Positions 12,541-25,699 of a DNA stretch of 64,000 bases are shown here, in pieces. This DNA comes from Chrysomallon squamiferum (Eukaryota > Mollusca > Gastropoda > Neomphalida > Peltospiridae), in NCBI GenBank assembly GCA_012295275.1, contig CM022667.1, positions 19,808,410-19,872,409 of the forward strand, read 5' to 3'. The stretch's first letter is position 1. Each line of letters begins with the position of its first letter. The notes below the pieces were generated by a model that worked only from the letters and a program-made list of their open reading frames with translations, ran no database searches and was not told the DNA's origin. The translations under genes and the position numbers were made by a program.

Positions 12541-12871
12541 CGTTTAGATATAAGAATTTTCTTTTAATCCATATTAGTTATTTTAATTTTAACAACCTAT
12601 CAGTTTATATTAATATTTATATGTTTATGTACCTTCAACTCATTTAGATATTAGAATGTTTAATACTTCCTGAATCATTCAAATATTAGAATATTTAACA
12701 TTCCTACAACTCATAGTAAAGAAAATGAAGAATAAATAAATATAAATCTCAAAATAATTATTTTTTTTATTTTTATAAATTCAATCTTTTTAGAAACAAA
12801 AAAGTATACAGCAGTTTTGCATAATTAATTCAACCATTTCAGGTTCTTTTTCCTTCTTTTTTTTCATGATC

Positions 12872-12902
<31 letters not shown>

Positions 12903-13139
12903 CTCAGATTAAAATAACACAATAAATAATATTAGTATAACTGCATGCACTGTTCCAGTCTTGTTACATCACCATCTTACTTTATTTTTAACAAAGATTG
13001 GTCTCAAGAAACAAACAAAACAAGATAACAACAAGCATATCTGTCTATAACATACACTTTCACAAGAACACATTTGTATTTAATGAAATCGGAAGGAAAC
13101 AGTAAAACCTTTGACATATTTTTATCAGAAGATACGTTT

Positions 13140-13415
13140 TATACACAGACAAGGAATGTATGCCAAGGACTTGCAAACAAACTGAACAGATAAGTCTAGA
13201 CCTTCATCAGTGACTGATCCAGTGACCCACAGCAGGTCAGGAGTCTTGTCTACCTCTAATCTGCAGCCTGGGTATACACAGGCTGGATGACAGTGTTCAT
13301 TGTAGTTAGATCATTTCTGTTAGTTATCTCGCGACCAACGAGTTTGATCTGGGATTTGAACCTTTAATCCAGGGCGCCCTGCAGACTCTGTTCACAGCCA
13401 AGTGTACACAGAGCA
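13140..13415 (-). mobile_element. tRNA-derived SINE-like element (candidate)
   Basis: On the minus strand ggttcaaatccc at about 13355-13366 matches an RNA polymerase III B box. A possible A-box-like ggctgtgaacaga lies about 40 bp upstream, near 13400. The segment downstream to about 13140 is non-repetitive and contains several CpG and palindromic patches, unlike the CpG-poor intron around it, as for a fairly recent insertion. No poly-A tail or target-site duplication was established. It could also be unrelated sequence. Confidence 0.35.
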
Positions 13416-13499
13416 GAAGAAACCAACAAACAAACATTTCTTTAACAAAACCCAGGCCAGTGTTAATTTAACAGCCCTTGGTTTAAAATGCACTGTTTC

Positions 13500-13789
13500 T
13501 TTCTTTCTTCTTCTTTTTTTATTTTTTTTTTTTATTTTATTGTTGTTTTACGTATTTATTTATTTTGTTTTGTTTCGTTTTGTTTTATAAGAATTGTTAT
13601 TTGTATTTTTAATAGTTAAAAATATATATATATATTTGTATGTATATAAATAAATAAATAAAAGTTTAAAAAATAAAATAAAATTAATAATTTGAAAAAA
13701 CTTGAAAAAAACAAAACAAAAAACAACATCATTTTCGACTACATAAGATCAAAAAAAAAAAAAAAAAAAAAAAAATAAAATAAAATAAA

Positions 13790-13859
<70 letters not shown>

Positions 13860-13980
13860 TTTAAAAAACCTAAAAAAACAACATCATTTTCAATTCTACA
13901 TAAGATCAAATAAATAAATAAGTAAATAAAATAAAATAAAATCAATACTTTAAAAAAAAAAAAAAAAAAACACATCATTT
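13500..13980. repeat. Poly-T and poly-A rich low-complexity block
   Basis: Contains T-rich 13500-13590, TA run at 13624-13635, and poly-A tracts at 13750-13785 and about 13794-13851 with TAAAA interruptions. A segment with acatcattttcaa and ctacataagatcaaa occurs three times (about 13725, 13870 and 13970) between A tracts, so the block itself is a degenerate tandem repeat. Confidence 0.85.
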
Positions 13981-15529
13981 TCAACTCTACACAAGATCAA
14001 ATAACCTTATTTAGTATACTCACTATTAAAACTGTCGCAAACACCTGTTCACTGCAAGAAATATTCTCCAGCATAAATCATGCATGCTCAACTAACTGAT
14101 ATATTGTCACCAAAGATTAAATTTGCATGTCACAATGAAAACAGAGGTATGACCAGAATATATTAAAACTGCAAATCCAAATATTCAATAATATGCGCAT
14201 GTATGTGCGTGTATGCGTGTGTATGCATGTTTGTGTGTGTGTGTATACAAATATCTTATAATCTGCAAGTTATATTGATATATAAATTTGAATTGTAAAA
14301 TATTTTTTAATTTTAAATAAAACTAAATACAATTAACTGTGCTGCTATTTGTTTTGTTATTAAAATACACTGCAGACTATGTAATACAAATTTCATGAAT
14401 ATCACAAAAATCGTAAAAAAATAAAAAAAATAAAATAATAATGATAGAAATAATAATAATAATAAAAACAATAATAATAATAAAAACAAAAAATAAAACA
14501 TTAAAACTCAAATATGAATATTCAGTAATAAAATAGACTAGACTAGACTAGACTAGAATAGCCTAGAACAAAATAGAATAGAATAGAATAGAATAACACC
14601 ATAAAATACAATTTAAATCAAACTCTTGATCAATGTAATTGTTATTCAAACAGTGTAACAATTTGATACAACACCAGTGGGTAAAAATTTACTGATGATG
14701 CACTTTAAATTAACTTTCTTAGCTAGTCAGTGATACCACACTGACACTCTGAAACACCTAATCTCTTTCCTTGTTCAACTATTCACATCCAGAGAAAACA
14801 AACTTCAGTTTGAAAAACCACGGTTACAGAAAATACCTACATTTATATCTAACTGTCTATGCATCTCTATCTATCTATCTTTCTTATCTATCCATCTAGT
14901 CTGTCTATCTAATCTGTCTCTAATTATTTATCCATCCATCCAGTTTATCTGGCTACATATGTACATACCTAGATATCTGTTTATCCGTTCATCATATATA
15001 CACATATATATACATCATACACACACACACACGCACAACTTCTACAAAGAGAAACTTTCAAACACATGAATATATGTGTGTCTCTGTGTGTGTATACATA
15101 TAATAAATAAATATATAAAAATACTGAAACACACTGGTGACATTTCCTAGCCTTCATGTGTAAACGCACATGTGTGAAAATTATGTAATTCAATAAAAGA
15201 GGGAAAAAAAGGCCAGAAGAGCTGAGATAACGCAACAACATTATCTGCTTCACTTCCTGTTAAAACTCAATTACGGAATGAATGACCAGCCCAGTGATAT
15301 CAGCGAATGTGTTTGATGGTGAGGCAGAACACAGAACTGCTGTGTGAGTGTCTGTCTGTCTGGTGTGTGGGTATCCGTAGTAACAGTGCATTGCAGGAAT
15401 GACGTGTGGTAGGAGACAGGATCAACTGACGTCAGTAGATTTTTAAGTATACAGTCAGAAAAACAATATAAACATTCTTAAATAAAACGAAATGAAATTA
15501 AATGAAATTAAAATATAATAATGTAAATA

Positions 15530-15778
15530 ATAATAACAGTAAAATAAAATATAAAAATTAAGAAAAACTACTACTACTAATAATAAAATTATAAACATAA
15601 TACAAATTAATAAAGAAAGAAATAAAAGCTAAAGGAAAAAATACAAAGATCAATAGCCTGATATATTAAGAAGCACCCTCCTCCTCAAGAAAAACACCTT
15701 ACAAATTCAAAAACTTGATAAAATTGTTTTTAAATAAAGAAAAAGAAAATAATAATAACAATGATAATAATAATGATA

Positions 15779-15845
<67 letters not shown>

Positions 15846-15912
15846 CAATGATAATATTAATAATAATAATAGTAATAATAACAAGAGTAATAACAGTAAT
15901 AATTCTGACAAA
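15530..15912. repeat. (AAT)n/(GAT)n domain
   Basis: AAT with GAT and AAC variants, densest at 15749-15905. Open frames of Asn/Asp or Ile/Met on the plus strand and Leu/Ser or Ile/Val on the minus strand are artefacts. Confidence 0.9.
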
Positions 15913-15924
15913 GACTAATGCCTC

Positions 15925-16190
15925 TCTTGAGACAAACGTACTATGAGACAAACGTACTGTGAGACAAACGTACTATGAGACAGACGTACTATGAGACAGA
16001 CGTACTGTGAGACAGACGTACTGTGAGACAGACGTACTGTGAGACAGACGTACTGTGAGACAGACGTACTGTGAGACAGACGTACTGTGAGACAGACGTA
16101 CTGTGAGACAGACGTACTATGAGACAGACGTACTATGAGACAGACGTACTATGAGACAGACGTACTATGAGACAAGCGTACTATGAGCCA
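15925..16190. repeat. 16-bp minisatellite with a CpG in each unit, about 16 copies
   Basis: The unit gagacagacgtactgt (variants aaacg, actat) is repeated at exactly 16 bp. Each copy contains acgtac, making this a dense CpG cluster inside otherwise CpG-depleted DNA. High copy similarity indicates recent expansion. Confidence 0.95.
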
Positions 16191-16944
16191 ATCAATCCTG
16201 CCAGTGATTTCAGTTTGAACTGCAAGGAGATTACTGCTGCTTCTGTTAACAAACTGAACAATACAGCTCTGTGCATTGTTCTGTTTTCTAGTTTGTTTGT
16301 CTCATTCACTCCACAACTCATTATGTATTTCATATTTTAATTCATACCTGAGACTAAATCTGTCACCAGCAACTTAATTACTCATTCCATATTTAATTTT
16401 TACACTGTATCCAGAAACATCGACAGTCAGATGGATTGAAAAATATGGTGACACAATGACAGACAAATAAATGCTTATTAATATCAGAATTCAATAATTT
16501 AATCTGTTATTTGTCAGCAGTTTCAATATTTCTTATTCAATGAAAGAACTAGAAATGCAACTTGCTGTAACAAGGTTTACTACCATACACTAGTAATTAA
16601 GCATCTGATACATGGATTTTGCCAGAGACAGAACAGCACATACCATTTATTTATTTCATAAAAGTGGGCTCAGTTGCTAGAACTTTATCCCAACTCATGA
16701 ATCATTTTTTTGTGTGGCTATTTCTCTTACCTGTCACATTACTGCTTTATCAAATTCTCAGGTGTGTGGTGTCCTGAATAAAGTATGTATAAAAATACAT
16801 TCCTACTAATTACTGAAAGAAGTAACAGGTTTGTTCTGTAATTTATCTGTATGCAACCCTGTATCTCAGTTATCATCATAATTGTTTTACTGCTAATGTG
16901 TCTTGTTACACCTTCTACAGGGACAAAACAAAACAGTTTGAAAC

Positions 16945-16950
16945 AGTATT

Positions 16951-16989
<39 letters not shown>

Positions 16990-17160
16990 TGGCTCCATTT
17001 ATTTGACTTTGTATTTATGGCTTTATTTATTTATTTATTTGCATGTTCATGTGTTAATTTAATCCTTTATTTATTTACTTATTTATTTATTTATTGTCTG
17101 ATTTATTTATTGATTATTTATTTATGGCTTTGTTTACGTGTTTATATATTGCTTTATTTA
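16945..17160. repeat. (TTTA)n tetranucleotide domain
   Basis: TTTA runs at about 16949-16990 and 17070-17095, with related copies between and after. Confidence 0.9.
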
Positions 17161-19919
17161 CACTAACACAAATTCTGAAAGAGTCCAGTATACTTTCAGA
17201 GCTTACATTGTGTGTTGTCTAATGTATTATGTAATTACAATATTTCAAAAATCAAACTATCTGTTTTGTTATAGCCAACAGCTGACGTTAGTATTTAGTT
17301 TCATGTGATGAGCTTGAAAGAGAAAACATGTGGTTTTGACAATCAGTAAAACCCAGATTATCAATATATTAATTACAATGCAACATTTTTGATTAATTCA
17401 TAGAAACCTGCATTTTATATGTGTGTATGTACGTATGTATGAATTTGCGTGCATAGTACAGGTTTGATGATATAAAAAAATAATCCCAATGTAATAACAA
17501 CTGTGCTATTACTACTATTACTACTACTACTGCTATTATTATTATTGCTGTTGTATACCTACCAATGACAAATCCTCACAAAATATAACAACAACAAAAA
17601 GCAGAGTCAAGAAAATATCCAGGCACACAATTTTCTGTGGTTGTGGTGTCATGGTGTATAGGATTTGCTTTAAAATTTCTTCAAGAACTGTCAATAAAAG
17701 AGAGCTATGACCTCATTATTCCAGCTGTGAGGAATAAAATGGCAGTGTTAACCTCAACTGCAACAGCTCTGTTAAACTTTGAGTGAAAAAAAAAAAGCAG
17801 CAAACAACAAAACAAGAAAAATGACTTGGAAGAAAACTACTACTATGTAGCACAAGGTTATTACGTAACCGAACAGAAATGTCATTGAAAATTAGCGTAA
17901 ATGTCAAATAAGAGCCACATCTGATCAAAATATGTTGACATCGAATACGTTCATGAATTATCATATTGAGTAAGCCATTATTCTGCACAAGTTAATGTAT
18001 AAAATGGCTATTTTAAAAATCTGTTTTACTCACGATTTTTAAATACTTCAGAATATTTGTTTTTTTCCTTTTTATCTTTTCCTTTTTTCAGTTTGTTTAT
18101 TTTTGTTTATGTTATGTGTTTTTAGATAAAATTTAAAAATAAAATTTCTACTGTATGTGTATGTGTGTGTGTGTGTGTGTGTTTGTGTGAAATTATATAT
18201 CACTAAGTTGTACATTCTAGTTTGTATTAAACCAATGTTATACAGTTTTTATCTTTGTTTTATATGGGAGAAACAAGTCTAAAAAAAATTTAATGCATTT
18301 ATTGTGTTTAACATATTTTTAAAATAAAATCTAATTTTTAAATGGAAACAAACTTAATGAATATTTTTAATTACAACTGCAAAATACTCTTATTTAAAAT
18401 TCTAAAAAACAGATAATATGTTACAGAAATGCATAATGTTTTGTAACAGCAGAAAGAGGTTGGGTGTGGTTATCATTGTTGGGTTATCGTTAGCCTAGGG
18501 GCACGTCAAACCTGAGTCACAGAAAAAAATCATCATGATTTAAGTGATTGTAAACTTCAATTATCGAATTACTAGTAATGCATATTCCTACAGGCAATTT
18601 CAAAATACAAACAAGATTTCCAAAGATAACCTCTGAAAAGAATTTCGAATACGGCTGTTTCAAACATTCTTAATGTTGTTATTTTATTTTAACATTTATT
18701 TTTACAAGACAATATTAATGGCTGCTATGCATATTCATTTAAATTACATTATTATTTAATATGTGTATTAGTACACATACATTTAATTAACAAATAAATA
18801 AACATTTTTAACTGAATCATCATCAGACTATCTTTATACAGAAACCTTTCTTGTAATTATTTACAGGCCTAAATGTTTGTACTGACTTTGGATCTGACTG
18901 CTTGGCTTAAACCTTCTCTCTCCTCAAAATGTGATCACAATAAAACATCACTTAATAGTAACAACAGAGTCAGTACACATCACTGTTTTAACCTCATTTT
19001 TAATACTATTACTACCACTACTACCACTACAATTACTCCTATTTCTACTTTGACTATAATTGCTACTGGTATTGTTATTAATCTACAAAATGTAACGTCC
19101 TCAACAATAGTTTTATTTCCAATAAAACAACTTGTTTTTATAATGAAACTTTAGCACGAAATATTATTTTTCTTTTTACCCCCCCATTCTTTTTTTCTCT
19201 CTTTTTTTTCATATACAATAATATTAGAGCTAAGTTAGTACAGCAGTAATTTTGTTCAGTTTTTCTCCCTGTGGTATCTGTTGCCTATGAAATATTACTA
19301 GTATTGGCCAGTTGCTGGTTCCATACAATTCCCCAGGAGAGCAGGACAACCCATTAACAAATTATTTCCATTCAGGCTTGGGCCTGCTCTGGAAGCCTTC
19401 ATACAGCTGTGACATAACAGCGTTATTCTCCATCCCCAGATGTTTGTTAACTAGCTGCAATCAAATCTGACATTCAGTGCAAGTGGTTAATTGAAGAGAT
19501 CATTTTATAAGAGAAACACTTACCATGTAATTACAATGGGCAGTGCAAATAGCATGATGAATTCTGACATTTACACACTTTTCCACAAAGTAAACTAAAT
19601 TCCGCACATCAAAAGCTGCGTTTATGTCAGTGAATATGGAAACGAAAATAAAAATGTAAATTATGTCATTTTTATTTTTTGAGTAGGTATGTACTGGGTA
19701 AAGATGTCAACAAAAAAAAAAAAAAAATTAAAAAAATATATAATAACCTCATTAAAAACAAAAGTTACAGAACAAAAATAAAACCCACATCAAATGTAAC
19801 AGTAAATATTATCATTCGTGCAGTGAATTATAAATAAGCTATAAAATTTATTTTGCTAATAAATGCTTTCCTGTGTCATATTAAGTGTTGTATCAAAGGA
19901 TGTGTAGAGGTTGAAAAAA

Positions 19920-19960
19920 CAAAAATAAAATAAAATAAAATAAAATAAAATAAAATAAAA

Positions 19961-19991
<31 letters not shown>

Positions 19992-20015
19992 GCAAATAAG
20001 TAAATAAATAATCAC
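19920..20015. repeat. (TAAAA)n passing into (TAAA)n
   Basis: Pentanucleotide repeat to about 19963, then tetranucleotide repeat to about 20010. Confidence 0.92.
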
Positions 20016-20614
20016 CTAAACAAAAATGTTAAAATATATTTACAAACCCAATATGTTTTTCTTTTTGTATTTAGCATTTAAAATGATTTATGCACTGACA
20101 AAAGAAGGACGGACCCTAAGGGAAAAATGCTTAAGGTCAGGCTGGCATTTGACACGGTTCTTAATGTGACTGTTGTTACAGTGGGGTTTTTTATTTATCA
20201 TATCAGTTTGTATACATTTTAAATACGTTATCTTATTTCTTAACTGCAAAACCAGATTTATATATATATACAAAGCAATTTATAACATAAGAACTTTAAA
20301 AACTAATTATTATTATTATTATCAAAATGATTTTTTTTTTTCTTTTATGTATAGTATTAATATTAAAAATTATGGGTATTATTATTACTATTTTAGTTTT
20401 CTGCTGTTAAAGTATAAATGTATTTGTTCTTCTGTTCACACATTGTGGTGCTGTTTTGTTTTTAAACTATTCGAGAAACTCATAACAATATTTTAAAACA
20501 TGTACCCGTACACACACACGGAAACGTATTCGTTTCACGTGTCTTTATGTTTGTTTCAAAGGTTTCCAGACACAAAAAGAGATAATTTTACAGTTGTCAA
20601 CATGTTTTGCTTTA

Positions 20615-20776
20615 GGCAGAAAAAAAAAAAAAAAAAAAAAAGTGTTACCGTACAGGCCTGATTATTATTACGAGCACGGTTATGACCCTGATGAAAAACA
20701 AGTTTCTGCTAACGATTTCGCTGACCCGCGAATACACACAACTTTAAAACGCGAACAGCTCATGAGTGAAAGCTGA
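20615..20776 (+). CDS. Possible short coding exon behind a poly-A tract (weak)
   Basis: After an acceptor-like tgttttgctttag at about 20602-20615 comes a run of 22 A, read as poly-lysine, then 44 codons of complex, charged sequence (including YRPDYYYEHGYDPDEKQ and a C-terminal LKREQLMSES) ending in TGA at 20774-20776. An AATAAA lies about 70 bp further on, near 20845. The composition looks coding, but it falls where CpG content rises next to a likely promoter, which alone could explain the change. I do not recognise the peptide. Confidence 0.22.
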   Translation, partial: GRKKKKKKKVLPYRPDYYYEHGYDPDEKQVSANDFADPRIHTTLKREQLMSES

Positions 20777-20877
20777 CAATACACTGACACCAGTCCAAAA
20801 ATACTGAACGTAACAGCTTCCTGTGCTTCGAATAACGTAGTGAATAAATAAACAAATCTTTAACATTTCGGCTAGCA

Positions 20878-20945
20878 AACACACACATACATACACACAC
20901 ACATACATACGTACACACACACGTACGTACGTACGTACGTACATG
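20878..20945. repeat. (CA)n with (GTAC)n
   Basis: CA-rich tract ending in a self-complementary cgtacgtacgtacgtac stretch at about 20924-20942. Confidence 0.85.
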
Positions 20946-20974
20946 CACACAAAGACTGACAGACTGCAACTCAC

Positions 20975-21240
20975 CTTTCCCCGTACTGCCGCCACACACT
21001 CTTCCTGTGCGCTGTCATGGGAAACGGCAAAGCAACGACCTGCGGAAAACAAGAAGAGTCGTCGTAAGCTTTTCGCCACCGCTAGTCGGTTATTTGTGGT
21101 TTTTACTGGGTATTAGCTGCCCATAAAGCTAACACAGCTAAGTGATTACCGGGGACTTTTAAAACGATGGTATCTTACGGTGATGGATTGTTGCGCCACT
21201 GCACGTTATGTGGGCGGGCCGATCGATTCTCATGATATGT
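20975..21240 (-). promoter_or_regulatory. Candidate promoter and first non-coding exon of the minus-strand gene
   Basis: On the minus strand a strong donor, GGGGAAAG|gtgagttgc, closes an exon at 20975. The sequence to its right is the most GC- and CpG-rich nearby (for example tgtgggcgggccgatcg at about 21209-21225). The signal-peptide exon at 869 needs an upstream 5'UTR exon, and CpG content changes from scarce to plentiful at about 20.45 kb, as expected near a 5' end. The transcription start itself cannot be placed. A short open frame runs into the donor, but the true ATG is probably at 853. Confidence 0.4.
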
Positions 21241-22059
21241 GTGCGTAACCCTTAAGCGATGAATTACTAACCAACAAAGAGTGATAAAAATGTCAGTGAA
21301 ACCATTGACAACAGTAACACCGTTTCTGAATATTATAATGGTGCTACTTTTCATTAAATTTAATTATATTTTTATTACCTTGTTTACGTAGAAACATGAT
21401 TACAAACTTCTTCTTTTTTAAATACTTTTTTTTTTTTTAAATTTTATGCGTGTTAAACAGACTTTTTATTTTCATTTCTTTTCCCCAAATTTTTTTAAAT
21501 AAAATATATAAACTGAAGATTATAACGACTCAGGTGAACATAAATAATTTAATAACTCTATTCATTCTGTCAGTCTTTGCATTGTTTCTTGACACAGAGT
21601 GATACAACAGATAACATCGACGACAAATCATTTATTATATTACACGGATTTAATTACGCCTACACCGGTAAACCATTACATCTGTCACGTCTGCTGCTCT
21701 CTTATCTCGCGATATGAATAACATTCTCTTGAATATAATCAAAAATAATTAATTCAGTCATAAAGCTGTGATCATTTCAGTATCGGGCAATGAAAAAAAA
21801 ACAAAAAACAACTCACGATCAATCTATCGATTTTTATCTTTAACATGCACGGCTGAGGGAACTTCCAGTTTTTATTTTAATCTAGACAATACGTCACATT
21901 ATCAATACGCAGTTTGTCATCCCTGACATCATCATTAGCGATGCTGGACGTTTAATAAAAAGCTGTCGATGGAAGAGAATGACAATGGAGGCGTCGAACC
22001 TGAGAATGTTTTCAACTGCCAGTCTCGTCCTGCAGAATATCTGCATTCCTACTAGTTAA

Positions 22060-22200
22060 TATTTAAATATTATTATTATTATTATATCTATTATATTTAT
22101 TATTATTATTATTATATTTATTTTTGTTGTTGTTGTTGTTGTTGATGTTGTTATTGTTATTTTCTAATTTTTAAATTATTTTAATTATAATTATTATTAT
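22060..22200. repeat. (TTA)n and (TTG)n tracts
   Basis: ATT runs, then (GTT)n at about 22125-22150. A further (TTA)n lies at 23260-23320, and (ATC)n passing into (ATT)n at 23605-23680. Confidence 0.85.
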
Positions 22201-23263
22201 ATTACATTAAATAAATTCTAACTCCTGCCATTCGGAAACACAAACATTATTTTATATATTTTATTTATTTCATTGATATATTACATTATAGTACTAAATT
22301 ACATGAACTGGGTTTCAAATCTTTATTTCTGGAGGAAACAGCGTCTTCAAATTTTGCTGAGCATCCCCACCCCAAGTTAACATACATATACGATAAAGTA
22401 AATAAACATATAAATATATAAATTACTGTTATTGTTGTTCTCACTGTCGTTCTTGTCATTATTTTAATTAATGTTGTTGTTGTTGGTATATTTGTTTGTG
22501 GCTGCTATTGTTTTTATTTATTTATTTATTTTTAACAACTAGTAAACAAATAGCTTTTTTTTTTTTTTTTTTTTAACTCTCGTTTTGAAGTATTTCACTG
22601 CAGCGTCGAATTCTGATATTTATATTATGGGTCAACGATATCAACGGATGTAATAGATTGTAACCCGGATGTTCCGGAAATATGTCTAGCTTTTGTCGTA
22701 AGGAAGCCAGATAATTTATCTGTTCTAAATTATATAAACATAATAGATATATCACTGCAATTGAAAAACTGAGAGATTCTTTGACCTCATAATTATGTAT
22801 AATATCTATATTTAGCCAGCCAGTAAAACGATAACTAAATTTATTATCGGCAACTGAAAATAAAACCGTATTTTAGTCAAACATAGTTTATACACAGCTT
22901 ATGTCGATCCATAGCAGCGAAACGGCAGACGTACGCTTGGGGACTGGAATAAACAATGGGATGACGTCACTCGGAAACGAACAATTAATCTAAACGTAAA
23001 CGCAATAGCTGCTGTTCCACTATCAAGTTTCGAACAAAAATATATCGCTATTAAATGTAAGTACATCTGTATAATAACAAACATCGATCTGTATCACATA
23101 CAAAAATGACAAAAATGAGTAATTTATAATTTAAAAACAGTTCACTGTATAACATGTATCATTATTATATGAAATACTATAAAATGTTAACAGTTCGAAA
23201 TGCATTATAAAAGGCTACAATAATTATATTTAAAATATACAAATTTGATTAATTAATTAATTA

Positions 23264-23320
<57 letters not shown>

Positions 23321-23606
23321 TTAATTTTTTTTTTTAATTTTTTTTTTTTAACTCTCTTATTCACAGAACCTAAATGATTGTATCAGAATTACCAATGGAC
23401 AGCAATAGATAACAATTTGCATCACCTGTGTAGTAATGACAGGTAGTTCTGTGAAATACTAGGTAATGACAACAAAGAGGTTCGGAACAATACGCTGTAA
23501 TGATGAACACGTCTGCGATCGGAATGAATTGATCGGGAGAAAGGTTAATTGACCATATCTCGTCCTCAGCTGCTTTTATTGTCATCAAAACATAGCACAA
23601 TCTGTT

Positions 23607-23681
<75 letters not shown>

Positions 23682-23739
23682 GTGATTCTTGTTTTTTGTT
23701 TTGTTTTATATACATTTAATAATCGGGTTTTTTGTTTTT

Positions 23740-24001
23740 TTTAATGTGTAACCCTACCATGGCTTACCTCGGACAGCTGAAATCAGCACCAACGAGGTCC
23801 GACGTTGTTAAATATACGTCAGCATTCCATCACAACACGACGATTCTAGGTCGAAGTGCGTCCGTAACAACGTTTGACAAAACGGACACGTTAATTAAAA
23901 CTACAAGCGAGTGCTGTGTGTGCTTGTCAGATCCTGCAAACGTACAGACTACGCTATTCATATCTGAAGTCATTTGTGACCTCCAATATATTCTACTCTA
24001 G
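23740..24001 (+). other. CpG-dense open frame of about 86 codons, unidentified
   Basis: An ATG at about 23744 and another in good context (ccatggct, about 23759) open to TAG at about 24001. It includes a short Cys pattern (ECCVCLSD). It has no recognisable domain, no splice partner and no poly-A signal placed sensibly. In a block with this much CpG an open frame of this length can occur by chance. Listed only so that it can be checked. Confidence 0.12.
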
Positions 24002-24479
24002 AATGAATAATCTTCCATTTCGCTTTTGAGAAATATCACAAAAGATTTTCATCAATTCTTATGAAGGGCGGGTTCCCTTTTATGTACACAATTCTGTTTC
24101 TATTCACACAGAAAAAAAGCAAGCGCTAGATGCAGTCCGCGCTAAGGAAAACACATTTTAAAATGAACGTTTGTAATATGAGATTATTACCGATTCGGAG
24201 ATCTCCAGACTTGTTAACTGCAAACGTAAATAATTCAGAATATTATCTATAATTACCACTGCAGAACGAAATAACATGAATAATAATAGTTATTACGAGT
24301 CAGACGTTTATCTGATGAGACGAAAACCTGCTAATGCTATTCCACCTAATCTGATTAACAAGAATAATAAACATCACAGAAAGTACATCACCCAGATGTT
24401 TGAATCGCAAACACAGGCAGAAAGAGTTCAGAGGATAGATCCCGGGACCCTCGAGACTTGTGATAAATGTAATACAGTT

Positions 24480-24830
24480 TTATACCAGTGATATTTGTGA
24501 TGCTCGTCTTAATCAGTCGTATCAGTGGTATCTGTGATACATCTCTATATCAGTGGTATCTGTGATACATCTCGTCTTAATCAGTGGTATCTGTGATACA
24601 TCTCTATATCAGTGGTATCTGTGATACATCTCTATATCAGTCGTATCTGCAGCGCACGCCTGAATACTGTTTTATCTTTACTACTGGCGTATACCTGTGA
24701 TATCGTTTACGTAAGCTAAAACATATACCAGTGATATCTGAAATACTGGCCAGAACCTGTGATATCTGCAGCAAATGTGTATATCAGTGATACCTGTATT
24801 GCAGGCCTAAATCACTGATAGCTATGATGC
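24480..24830. repeat. Degenerate repeat of 25-30 bp (atcagtggtatctgtgatac)
   Basis: Clean copies at about 24518-24640, separated by tctctat or tctcgtctta. Diverged copies with gatatctg and gatacctg continue to about 24830. Confidence 0.8.
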
Positions 24831-25618
24831 AGTGAGAGTAAGAAACCATTAAGGTTTTTTTTTTCTTCAATTTGTTTTTAAAACTATAATCGCCGTAGTC
24901 AACACTGAATGCAGCAGTGAGGCATCTGGTTTAATTTAACAGGTGCAATATTTACTGATATTATATATATACTGTGATGACGCTGCCTGTCAGAGCAGTT
25001 GGACTGTACAGTACACAGTAAGACACGTGCTTATTTACAACTTGTTATATTTTCTTAAGAAATGGACGACTAGATTCCTGTTTTTCTTTAAACTCTTAAA
25101 AACGCGGCGGTATCTTTGGCTAGAAATATTACGTTGTTAATTTGACAGATATATTTTCTTAGCAGTGTGTTTTGTTCGTTAACAAACTGTTTTCCTGTAT
25201 GTTCCACGCTGATATATTTACCGACTAAAACATAACACGTGACCGTCCTTTATAATTATATTTATAGGCGCAAATCCAGGTTTCTTTCTTCTTGTGTCAC
25301 GAGGATTGAGTGCAGAGATCTCGTCTGCCAGCGTGAAGAAAAACAGTGTCTATTGACCTTACAAATATTCACGCTTGAGTTTCAAATTCCGGCTAAAACA
25401 AAGCAAATATGTATCCTTACTTTTTGTTTACAGAATATATAAAGCGGTTAAACAGGACACTTACTGCGATAGTGTGGTTATAATCAATTTAACCGAAAGA
25501 CATTGCATTCATGGGAGGATTGAACCTGCTCAATTCTATGCATTATTTTTTTGAACACGAAGCATATTAACAACATCAACCAAAATCCCCAGATAGAGAA
25601 AAAAAAAAAGAATAGAAT

Positions 25619-25620
25619 AA

Positions 25621-25697
<77 letters not shown>
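25619..25697. repeat. (AAT)n microsatellite, about 25 units
   Basis: Uninterrupted AAT from about 25621 to 25696. Confidence 0.95.

Positions 25698-25699
<2 letters not shown>

Noticed and set aside
24276-24491. 71-codon ATG frame with a CDKC motif
   Set aside because: No recognisable domain, splice partner or poly-A signal; it adjoins a degenerate tandem repeat and is in the length range of chance frames here.
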